Below the pieces are notes generated by a model that had not been told where the DNA came from, ran no database searches, and saw nothing but the letters and a program-made list of their open reading frames with translations. 64,000 bases of DNA, from contig NC_087382.1 of NCBI RefSeq assembly GCF_963675165.1, positions 4,627,963-4,691,962 of the forward strand, in the 5' to 3' direction. This DNA comes from Halichondria panicea. Taxonomy: Eukaryota; Porifera; Demospongiae; Suberitida; Halichondriidae. How positions within the stretch are numbered: position 1 is the stretch's first letter; every line of letters begins with the position of its first letter. This document shows, piece after piece, positions 55,101 through 64,000 of this stretch. A program made the translations under genes and the position numbers.

Positions 55101-56670
55101 TGTAGAAAAACCAGTTCACATCAGTCTAAGCAACCCTGACGAACAGTGTGCATACAATCGAAGTGGTGTCTTGTGTGGAGAATGTGAACCAGGACTGAGT
55201 CTTGTACTGGCTACGTCAAACTGTAAAGAATGCTCTAATCTTTACCTTCTTTTACTAATCCCATTTGCATTGGCAGGTATATTGCTAGTTGCTTTAATTC
55301 TCGTGCTCAACATCACTATAGCAACTGGAAACATTCATGGCCTTATTTTTTACGCCAACATAGTAGCTGCTAATAGAGCAATTTTCTCTCCTAGTTTAAA
55401 CAACTTTTTAACCATTTTTGTATCATGGGTGAATCTTGACTTAGGAATCGACACGTGCTTTTACGATGAAATGAACTCTCAAGCAAAAGCGCTTCTTCAA
55501 CTTATCTTTCCCGCTTACTTGTTTTTTCTAATCTTCTTAATAATCATTTTGAGCAAGTACTTTGACTCATTTGCAAAGCTCCTCTCCAACAGGAACCCAG
55601 TTGCTGCCCTAGGAACACTCGTCCTACTCTCTTATTCAAAATTCTTACGTTTCATTGTTGCTGCGCTACAATTCACATACTTACATTATCCTGATGGTTC
55701 AATCAAGATTGTTTGGTTGTTTGATGGTAATGTGCAATACTTCACTCCCACTCACATCCCTCAGTTTGTTGCTGCTATCATAATCCTCATTGCTGGTGGA
55801 TTGTTCACTGTACTGCTTTTTTTTGGACAATGGCTTCCGCAGTGTTCAAAGGTTATGATATGGACTAAGAACACAAAATACATTGGCTTCATGGATGCAT
55901 ACCATGCTCCATTCACTCCCAAGCATCGCTATTGGGTGGGACTGCTCCTGTTTGCTCTGATTGCTCATAATCTAGTAGCTGCCATGGCTACAGACACTTC
56001 TCTCCCTGTACTATCTGCTGGGTGTATTGCATTCGGACTAATATCATTGAACAACCTAGTGTACAAAAAGCAATTTAATAAATATCTAGAAACATTTTTT
56101 CTGCTTAATCTCGGCATTCTATCTATTAGCACTTCCTATGTTGTTGAAACACACCAACAGCAAGAAACACTGACCATTGTTTCAATGTCTATAGCTTTCA
56201 TCCTTTTTGTGACAATCATCAGCTACCATTTCCACCATTTCGTACTAAAGAAGACCAAAGTATGGCTCAAGATAAAGGAAGTTGTTAAGGATATCGAAAC
56301 AAAATTACGAGCAGGTGTTGCAGACAAGAGACTCCGACAAGCTAACAATGGTCGGGTAATGTATCAGCTGGTAGTCGATGAAAACGATGACGATGAATTA
56401 CTTGAAGTATTAGACGATTATGAACAAAGAGACCCCGTAGACCCACCTTACACGAATGGAGCTGCTGTGGAAAAAGCTGACCCTGATCGCTACATAACTC
56501 CTCCCAATATCATACTAGCCACGAGGCCGGATCAGCTGAGACTATCCTACATGGATGAACTATCCCCCCTCACCACAGAGGACTACAGACCAGCCCCTCC
56601 CCCTCTAAGAGTCAATCTTCGTTCTATTGTTACACACACAGAAATCGACCTCATACACAATCAAGTATGA
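52198..56670 (+). CDS. Receptor gene F, type II body with type I tail, 1490 aa
   Basis: Upstream in-frame ATGs at 52171 and 52183 lie in the inferred intron; the ATG at 52198 gives MQSKSILSWLVLLTLATVTR. About nine rungs are followed by the type II second half (NGPTTLSNNRGVFGGAINAD). The Ig-like segment is divergent (VDEVGNAVNAKI). The cysteine-rich module starts at about 896 and the membrane region at about 1014 with the type II ending (LISLNNLVYKKQFNKYLETF, SYHFHHFVLKKTKVW). From about 1355 the tail is type I-like (MYQLVVDENDDDELLEVLDD, DPPYTNG) and unlike gene B, with ITPPNIILATRPD and a final LIHNQV. This mosaic suggests gene conversion or unequal crossing-over. Sugar-acceptor and cysteine positions are kept, so the gene looks functional. 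Confidence 0.88.
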   Translation: MQSKSILSWLVLLTLATVTRSEHYHIVPVDSTDLCDEYRNGTCFALEQLVQTDLLSAGGDNLTLSFLPGDHVLTEQLLIRNVRHVHLTGQNTSTTAVGFHGTMRFDSTAKLNIEHLGFVGANVGPQNFDQSLFIDGAHDIYINNCYFMDFNQVETHILKIVNAQTATIESTFFMNNTGWALQVEAEDVYITDSEFTRNDGGAVDIESNNFLINNTEFNYNSAESGGAVKVVSGTVVITWCNFTNNKASWSGGAIYAAGSGSVSIFDSRLTNNRASYGGVIYVDSGSVSISDSELTNNRADRGCGGAINAGSGSSVSISDSTLTNNRALYGGAIYVTLCSLFISNSELTINRAGWSGGAIAASGSFLSISDNTLTNNTANYGGAIYVESSSVSISDSGLTNNRADGTGGAINLLTGRVSISDSTLTNNRAENAGVISVTLGNVSISDSTLTNNRADEVGSGAIDVLEFSTLIIHNTVISNNIDSLNIQQSNVIFTGINIVRNNNGPINAFNSRMEFNGPTTLSNNRGVFGGAINADQSHIYININNGMIISNNTATYGGGIFLRESTIFVNETIQIYQNTAHQDGGGIYAYSSRVEFQSLVVSDFPPNKESEIAHNIAENGGGIYAVATTIELSRSHVNIDSNTATTSGGGVYLQQSSKLYLFKKKPEYQSYYVRLVINNNSAEYGGGIFVADDTESGACRVGATKNDATKIIFADCFIQTIRLHSAKSINQNYFNTFMTNNTATQSGADIYGGLLDRCIASKNAEYNISLNGLDYIRNTIEVSTEPPSISSRPVRVVVCNNSHISTRKGHAFKIRVMAVDEVGNAVNAKIHSSVVSESGVGRLKEGQAEQTVGNQCTELEYNVFSNESSTQMELYAEGPCINLGISRKLVNIYFQPCTCPIGLKPIMSHIECKCDCDPDLQTEEYQITNCSEENETIKLESNNNIWIEFINTTKKTGYVVSNCAFDYCVEKPVHISLSNPDEQCAYNRSGVLCGECEPGLSLVLATSNCKECSNLYLLLLIPFALAGILLVALILVLNITIATGNIHGLIFYANIVAANRAIFSPSLNNFLTIFVSWVNLDLGIDTCFYDEMNSQAKALLQLIFPAYLFFLIFLIIILSKYFDSFAKLLSNRNPVAALGTLVLLSYSKFLRFIVAALQFTYLHYPDGSIKIVWLFDGNVQYFTPTHIPQFVAAIIILIAGGLFTVLLFFGQWLPQCSKVMIWTKNTKYIGFMDAYHAPFTPKHRYWVGLLLFALIAHNLVAAMATDTSLPVLSAGCIAFGLISLNNLVYKKQFNKYLETFFLLNLGILSISTSYVVETHQQQETLTIVSMSIAFILFVTIISYHFHHFVLKKTKVWLKIKEVVKDIETKLRAGVADKRLRQANNGRVMYQLVVDENDDDELLEVLDDYEQRDPVDPPYTNGAAVEKADPDRYITPPNIILATRPDQLRLSYMDELSPLTTEDYRPAPPPLRVNLRSIVTHTEIDLIHNQV

Positions 56671-57159
56671 ACTGTCTTATTTAGCTAGGTAGACCATAAG
56701 TAATGCAATCTTATTTAACTCCTTGCAATTTTTATTGTTAAGTAATATTAACTATAACAATGCTAACATGAAATGTTATAATAATCGCCTTCCTATCTTT
56801 AAATAGCATTAATCTAGTACATTTAATTGTAATACCTATACAAATTCTCCACCTTTGGGCTACCTCCGGGCGTGATTACTTACTGTCGAGGTATTGCACA
56901 ATAATAATAATAATAATATTATTGTCATGTGCATTTTGTTTTAATTGACCTCATAATACAATCTATGGATGTAGAAATGTATCACAAGTACAACGTACCA
57001 TGTTTGTCTCTACAAACATCCTATATCTCTCTTTTAAACTAGTAATAACAAAACAAAACAACCAGTTTCAAACAACAGTCATGAAACTATACACAATGCC
57101 TACAAACTAATTTGTACATGTATAACGGTATACCTCAGCTAAAAAGAACAATTCACACT
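56671..57159. other. Tail-to-tail spacer between F and G
   Basis: 489 bases separate the two stop codons. An (ATA)n tract sits at 56900-56925. It should carry both 3' ends. No gene seen. Confidence 0.5.
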
Positions 57160-60100
57160 TCACTGCATAATTTTTTTTATGGGGCCGATATCCGTATGTG
57201 TAACGGGACGACGGTTAGGATTTGGAGGGGGAGGGGCTGATCTTCTGTAGTCCTCTGTGGTGAGGGGGGCTAGTTCATCCATGTAGGATAGTCTCAGCTG
57301 ATCTGGCCTCGTGGCTGGTCTGATGATGGGAGGAGTGATGTAACGATCAGGGTCAGCTTTTTCCATGGCTCCATCAGTGTAAGGAGGGTCTCTTTGTTCA
57401 TAGTCGTCTACTGCTTCAAGTAATTCATCGTCATTGTTTTCATCGGCTACCAGCTGATACATTTGTCGGGCGTTGTTAGCTCGTCGGAGTCTCATGTCTG
57501 CAGCACCAGCTCCTAAGTTCCTTATAGTGTCCTCTATCTTTAGCCATGTATTACTCTTCTTGAGTACGAATTGGTAAAAGTGATAACAAAGTGTTGTGAC
57601 AAATAGGGTGAATGATATTGCAATCGAAGTATTGGCTAGTGCTGACTGATCTTTCTTGGTATCTTTGACATAGAAGGTGCCAAATGATAGAGTAGCAATA
57701 TTGAGCAGATATAGAGTTTCGAAGGAACCACAGAATGTATTTTTATACAAACGATTATTCAAGAGTTTCAATCCAATCAGTCCCACTGATAGAACTCCAG
57801 ATGATAGAATAGGGAGGTAAGTGTCTGGAGCCATAGCAGTTACTAGATTGTGAGCAATCAGAGCAAAGAGGAGCAGCCCCACCCAGTAGCGATGTTTTGG
57901 AGTGAATGGAGCATGGTATGTGTCCATGAAGCCAATGTACTTTGTATTTTTGGTCCATTTCATAACTTTGGAACAGCGAGGAAACCATTGTCCAAAGAAG
58001 AGCACTACAGTGAACAATCCACCAGCAATGAGGATTATAGCAGCAGCAACAAACCGAGGGATGTGATCAGGAGTGAAGTATTGCACATTACCATCGTACA
58101 GCCAAACTATATCACTTGTATTATCAGGATAATCCAAAACCCTGTGTTGCAGTGCAGCAATGATAAACCGTAAGAGTTTGGAATAAGAAAGTAGGACGAG
58201 TGTGCCTAGGGCAGCAACTGGGTTCCTGTTGGAGAGGAGTTTTGCAAATAAGTTAAAGTACTTGCTCAAAACAATAATAAGAAACACAAGAAGAAACAAG
58301 TAAGCGGGAAAGACAAGTTGAAGGAGCACTTTTGCTTGAGAGTTCATTCCATCATAAAAACATATCTCGATTCCCAAGTCAAGATTCAACCATGATATGA
58401 AAACCGTTAAAAAGTTATTTAAACTAGGAAAGAAAGTCACTCTATTAGCTGCTAGTATATTAGTATAGAAAATAAGGCCATGAATATTTCCCGTTGCTAT
58501 AGTGATATTTAGCGTGAGAATTAAAGCAACTAGCAATATGCCAGCCAGCGCAAATGGTATTAGTAGAAGAAGGTAAAGATTAGAGCATTCTCTACATTTT
58601 GACGTGGCCAACACAAGACTGAGTCCTGGTTTACATTCTCCACACAAGACACCACTTCGATTGTAGGCACACTGTTTGTCAGGGTTGCTTAGACTGATGT
58701 TGACTGGTTTTTGTACACAATAGTCAAATATACAGTTGCTAACAACATACCCTGTTCCGTTGGTGGTATTCGCGACTTCTATCCATATGTTACTTTCTAG
58801 TTTTATGGTCTCATTTTCCTCAGAACAATTTTTTATCTGATAATCTTGTTGCAATATTTGATCACATTCGCACTTGCATTCAATATCCGACTGAATTGGC
58901 TTGAGCCCAATAGGGCATGTGCAGGGTAGAAAAGAAATATTAATAAGTTGTCTTGAAATTCCCAAATTGATGCATGGGCCTTTGGCATACAGTTCCACCT
59001 GAGCAGAGTTGTCTTTTGAGAATACATTGTACTCTAACTCTGTGCACTGATTGACAACTGTTTGTTCAGCCTGTCCTTCTTTGAGACGACCAACTCCACT
59101 CGTAGTGATAACAGAACTGATAATTGTGGCATTCATTGGATTTTCCACTTGGTCAACAGCCTTAACACTAATTTTATATGTGTGTCCTTTTCTTATAGAA
59201 ATATAGTCACTTTGTGAATAGCTACAAACAATTACTTCAACAGGCGAAGAGGAGATTGATAACTTAGTGGAGGATTTTACAGTTTTGTTTATGTAGTCCA
59301 ATCCATCTGAAGAATTGTGATATTCAGCATTTTGACTTGCTGTACACCTGTCCAACACACCACCGTAGATGTCTGATCCTGACTGGGTAGCCGTGTTGTT
59401 AGTCATGAATGTGTTGAAGTGGTTTATTATTGGTCCAGGTTCCATCAAGCTGATTGTTTGAATAAAACAGTCCTCAAAAATGGTTTGAATAACACCAGTT
59501 TCTGTGACCCTTCCTCTGCAGGCACTACTCTCTGTGTCATCCGCCACAAATATTCCCCCTCCGTACTGAGCCGAGTTGTTGTTAATTAGTAATGATACAT
59601 ATGTAATCTGAGACTGATTCTTTTCTGCAACATATTCATACTCTTTTTTAAAAATGTACAGTCTTGAACTTTGGCGCAGAAACAATCCACCTCCTTTCGC
59701 GGATGCTGTGTTTGAGTCAATGTTAACGTGTGATCGAGTTAGTTTAATGTATGTAACTACTGCATAAATACCTCCACCATTCTCAGCAATGTTTTCAACA
59801 ATCTCACTTCGTATATTTGATGGAATCGGTAAAGCAGATTCAAATTCAACTCTACTTGAATGAGCATAAATTCCTCCACCATCCTGTTGTGCTGTATTGA
59901 GATTGATCTTTATTGGCTCATTTACTAGGAGTGTACTCACTCTCAGAAATATTCCTCCTCCAGAGGTAGCTCTGTTGTTTTTGAGCGTACAGTCAGAGAT
60001 GGACACGGTGCTACCAAGGTCACAATGGATCGATCCACCATTTGCGACAGCACGATTGTTTGTCATTGTGCTATCTGAGATAGACACACTGCTTGAGTAA

Positions 60101-61748
60101 ACACCAATCGCTCCACCACTCCCGTCAGCATTGTTGTTTGTCAGTGTGCTATTGAAGATAGACACACTGCCTGAGTAGGTATCAATCGCTCCACCATTAC
60201 CGTCAGCACAGTTGTTTGTCAATTTGCTGTCGGAAATAAAGACACTGCCTGAGTCAATATTAATCCCTCCACCCCAACTGCCAGCTCTGTTGTTTGTCAG
60301 GTTGCTACTGGAGACGGTCACGTTGCCTGATTGCACACCAATTGCTCCACCACTCTCATCAGCTCTATTGTTTGTCAGTGTGCTGTCGTAGATGGACATA
60401 TTACCTGACTTAACACCAATCGCTCACCACCAACACTTATAGCAGTGTTGTTTGTCAGGGTGCTGCCGAAGATAGACAAACTGCCCAAGTAATTATTAAT
60501 AGCTCCACCACTCCAGTCAGCACTGTTGTTTGTCAGTGTGCTGTCATTGATAAGCAAACTACCTGAGTAATTATTAATCGCTCCACCAACTCTGTTCGCT
60601 TCGTTATTTTTCAGTGTGCTGTCGGAGATGGTCACACTGCCTGAATAATTATCAATAGCTCCACCATTCCAGTTAACACAGTTATTTGTCAGTGTGCTGT
60701 AGGAGATAGAAACGTTGCCCGAGTCATCAATTGCAATCGCTCCACCATATTTATCAGCTGTGTTGTTTGTCAAGGTGCTATTGAAGATAGACACACTTCC
60801 TGCGTAAACACTAATCGCTCCACCACTTCCGTCGGCACTGTTATTTGTCAGTGTGCTGTCGGAGATGGACACACTACTTGAGTTAACAAAAATTGCTCCA
60901 CCATTCCAGCCAGCACTGTTGTTTGTCAGCTCACAATTGGAAATGTTCACACTACTGCCTGAGCCAACATAAATTGCTCCACCATACCACCGATAAGCAT
61001 TGTTATTTGTGAAGCTACACCAAGTGATCACTACAGTACCAGATACCACTTTTAATGCTCCTTCGTTCCTAGCACTGTTGTAGTTGAACTCTGTGTTGTT
61101 GATCAGTGAGTTGTTTGATTCAATGTCAACTGCACCTCCACCATTTCTAGTGAACACATTATTTGTTATGTACACATCCTCAGCCTCAATGTGCAGTACC
61201 TGACGAGTGTTGTTCGTAAAGAGATTTCTCTCCATTGTTGCAGTTTGAGTTTTAGCAATATTTATTATCTTCTCTGGCTGACTGAGTAGTTTAAAGTCCA
61301 TAAAGTAGCAGTCGTTGATATAGACATCATGGGCACTGTCAATGGTTAATCCTTGATGTGACTTTTGTGGTCCAAAATTCGCTCCAATGAAACCAAAACG
61401 TTCAATGCTTAATTTGGTAATACTAACCAAACGTATTGCACCATTGCTATGGAATCTGACTACAGTTGTATTTTCCGTCAGGCCAGTGAGATATACATGT
61501 GAGAAGTTAAGAATCAATAACTGCTCAGTTAACACATGATCTCCAGGTAGAAAGCTCAAGGTGAGATTGTCTCCACCAGGTAACAGGTCTGTTTGAACAA
61601 GCTGCTCGAGAGTAAAACAAGTTCCATTTCGATAGTCATTACACAAGTCAGTTGAATCCACTGGCACAATGTGATAGTGCTCACTCCTGGTAACAGTAGC
61701 TAGGGTCAGTAGGAGCACTAACCAGCTGAGAATACTTCTAGACAGCAT
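57160..61748 (-). pseudogene. Receptor gene G, type I, interrupted by one frameshift
   Basis: It begins MLSRSILSWLVLLLTLATVT at 61748 and ends at 57160. About 14 rungs, the Ig-like segment, the cysteine-rich module, the ten hydrophobic segments and the tail (MYQLVADEN, DRYITPP, YMDELAPLTTEDY, PPPP) are all present and type I. Near 60425 one base of the invariant GGTGGAGCGATT rung sequence is missing (GGTGGTGAGCGATT), so the reading frame shifts in the middle of the rung block. No other break is seen on either side, so this is either a very young pseudogene, a segregating null allele, or a sequencing error. The total is 4589 bases, one short of a whole number of codons. The protein end differs from the others (DIGPIKKIMQ). 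Confidence 0.85.
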
Positions 61749-61750
61749 AT

Positions 61751-62082
61751 CTGAGGTGCATGCATGTATAATGATGATTGTAATGATCATACTGCTCCCA
61801 GAATGGCTACATAGATCTTTGTTACCCAATGAGTGGGCAGATCAAAGCAATCCAGTGCTATGGATTGGTAGTGATGCAACTGTGTGGGATGAAATTTGCT
61901 GTTGGAATTATTCTCTACCTTCCCGCCCAATCTCCTGGCTACTATCTTTTGCACTAGTTGTGGGAAGAAAACCCATGGAATTCAGCAAAAAACTAATACA
62001 TCTAATATACATATATAGTTGCGTGCATTGCATAGCATACACCCTATAGTTTTACTGCATATGATTGTAATCTTTAACTCAC
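61751..62082 (-). other. Inferred leader intron of gene G
   Basis: On the minus strand, TTTAAACA|GTGAGTTA at 62082 and CACCTCAG ending at 61751 match the leader-intron borders of the other paralogues. At 332 bases it is longer than in B-F. Confidence 0.65.
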
Positions 62083-62761
62083 TGTTTAAAATGGACGCAC
62101 TTTTTTCTGTACAATGCATGTTTGCTAGTTCATCTTCTTTTGAAACTGTTGTATACTAAGGATTGCATATATACACATAGCACGAATATCTGACCTATAT
62201 GCAGTAGACTTAACATCCTTCTCATAAAAGTTCCCGCAGCTTTCGAAATTATTGTTGGATGCTAACATGTAAAACCATGCACTGAATCCTTACTTGGTGT
62301 GAGTAGATAGATATTGATTGTGTTATGACCTCCTAAAGCTAGCCAAACCGGGAGTTTTATGTATTAACTATAAGTAATGTATTAACTATAAGTACCTTAT
62401 CAAAATAGACTACGTCACTTTCATCCAGCCTGTCCTAGATTTGAGCATATACGATGTAATAGGTCTTTACAAAAGCTTTTAGAGTGCATATAATCATAGG
62501 TATAGGGTATAATAATTATGATTTTTCTCTGCAGTCAGTTGGACTGCTTTGACTGGATCAAGCATCAAGGCATCTCCATTCGATTCAGTATCACATCACA
62601 TGATCGGACTATAGCACCTAGACCCCAGTACCATCATGCAGGTCCCCCTGCTGCTGAGTACATACTAGAGTATAACGGACTAGAGTACAGGCAGCATAAT
62701 TATTATAGGCACATTTTTTGGTAAGAATTATATGCAGGATAAATAATGGGCGGGCAGTAAC
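62083..62761. other. Spacer upstream of gene G
   Basis: On the plus strand about 62530-62595 reads SQLDCFDWIKHQGISIRF after a CTCTGCAG acceptor-like site. This is the same exon-like fragment as at 36430-36480 and 44680-44730 and keeps its orientation opposite to the neighbouring receptor gene. No intact gene seen. Confidence 0.5.
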
Positions 62762-63569
62762 CAGTGGCGTGTACAATGGGGGGCTTTGGGGGCTTGAGCA
62801 CCCCCATGTCCTCCCAGACAACCATGAAATATCACTCAGTAGCTAGCTAGCTAACTGTGCAGCTCCAGAGATACGTGCAGCTCTATCTCGTTGACAACGA
62901 CAAGTCATGATCGACCACGCCCAATTGAGCATGCGCAATCAGTATTGCCATTCCAATGGTTATGTAATGCTAAATAGCTGATCAAGATCCTCTGCACTCT
63001 CCCAGTCACCTCTTGCTCCACTGAGAGATACTGAGAAGCAATGACTAACACCAGAATGACTGGAAATCCCCATTGCAGTGATTGACCAGTTTGCTAGGAT
63101 GTATCCCAGGAGAATAGTGCATGGAGATCCTACAAGATGACTGACTCATAATTATCATGCTATGAGATCCCATTTGAGTGTATTTAGCAGGGAACTATGA
63201 GCTATAGTACCGGTACTATAGATTGCTCTGGGCTACAAACTACAACATTATACATTGTATTGTCATTTACAAGAAGATACACATGTAATAACATAAAAAT
63301 GACTGTAGCTAGATGCTTTATCTAGTAACATAGTAACAGAACTATAGAATGGAAGAGAGAAGCTCTAGAGGAGAATAGTAGGAGCTGCTCTTTTCTTGGG
63401 CAGTGTGCTGTACTTTTTTGCTGCAAGGCTGCATGGGGGAGGAGCTGGATGTATGAAAGATGCGCCGCAATAAATGAGGGGGTGTAAAATCGCGCGCGCG
63501 CTATGCGCGCGGCCCCATTTTTCTGTATTCTTGAGCACCCTCCTGCTTCAATCTCTAGAAACGCCCCTG
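62762..63569. mobile_element. hAT-like non-autonomous element, second copy
   Basis: Ends CAGTGGCGT … ACGCCCCTG and sub-terminal GGGGGCTTTGGGGGCTTGAG, inverted near 63530, match the type of element seen at 5040-5777. GTAAC flanks both sides (62757-62761 and 63570-63574). The interior (808 bases in all) has no transposase. Confidence 0.65.
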
Positions 63570-64000
63570 GTAACATTAACGTCTGTAGGCGTTACAGGTA
63601 CTTTCTCATAGAATTGTTGCGATCCTTGACATGGAATATAATTGTAATGATTCTAGACTACAGTGTCAACAGTCATGCATTGGCTATTATAATGTTTGTG
63701 ACAATTTATTTATTAAATTGTGTAATGTCAATGTGAGGCCCTAGCTCTGTATGCATTGGTGTATGCAGTGTTTTGAAAACCTCTGTAGTTCAGTAGCAAA
63801 GAGCTGATACAACACACCGCATTATTGTGTATCTACATACTGTTTTCTCATGCAGGCTTAGTGCTCAAGTTAATTATTGCTTTTTTCCTGCAGGTCCTTC
63901 TATTATGTCACATTGGTGGATATAATAGCATCAACGTTATTGATTCATGTACTGTCAGCAATCCACAATAATCAACATGCATCAGTTGGTCCCTCCGCGA
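63570..64000. other. Terminal spacer, unassigned
   Basis: No gene is recognised. An acceptor-like TTTTTTCCTGCAG at about 63882-63894 is followed by an open stretch to the window end, so an exon could start there, but no family is recognised. Confidence 0.3.

Overview
The window is eukaryotic and most likely from an early-branching marine animal; a demosponge fits best, though this is an inference. Signs of this are a six-exon nuclear methylmalonyl-CoA epimerase gene with canonical GT/AG introns, long A+T-rich spacers rich in ATGCATGC tracts, many small inverted-repeat transposons, and a tandem family of very large receptor-like genes.

Layout. 1-6 kb: a foldback-type element (about 417-4256) whose arms are long minisatellites, then a hAT-like element (5040-5777). 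6-7.1 kb: a truncated receptor-gene relic (6616-7118). 7.5-8.9 kb: methylmalonyl-CoA epimerase (MCEE). 9-13.8 kb: a repeat-laden spacer that also holds the inferred leader intron of the first receptor gene. 13.8-61.7 kb: seven paralogous receptor genes, here called A (13795-18624), B (21648-26333), C (28389-33122), D (36769-41043), E (45037-49911), F (52198-56670), all on the plus strand, and G (61748-57160) on the minus strand, tail to tail with F. G has one frameshift. 62-64 kb: spacer with a second hAT-like element.

Each receptor gene is one coding exon of about 1420-1625 codons. The protein has a signal peptide, an ectodomain of 10-18 rungs of about 23 residues with the consensus GGAI-x-V-x-SGSVSISDSTLTNN (a right-handed parallel beta-helix like that of pectin lyases and PMP-type repeats), an Ig-like segment, a cysteine-rich juxtamembrane module, about ten hydrophobic segments, and a conserved proline- and tyrosine-rich cytoplasmic tail. 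Two subclasses exist: type I (A, C, D, E, G) and type II (B, F and the 6.6 kb relic). B and C share their 3' ends, C and F share their 5' flanks, and F combines a type II membrane region with a type I tail, so exchange between paralogues is likely. An upstream leader exon and intron (donor GTGAGT, acceptor CACCTCAG just before the ATG) is conserved in all seven.

The spacers between receptor genes are duplicated blocks carrying broken exons of a PIKfyve-like phosphatidylinositol phosphate kinase, shared spacer repeats, and several MITEs. Two MITE insertions and one larger foldback element (41496-43797) can be dated relative to the duplications because a paralogous empty site is visible. Ligand and function of the receptor family cannot be read from the sequence. 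A multi-copy, repeat-variable surface protein family of this kind is a candidate for recognition or adhesion.
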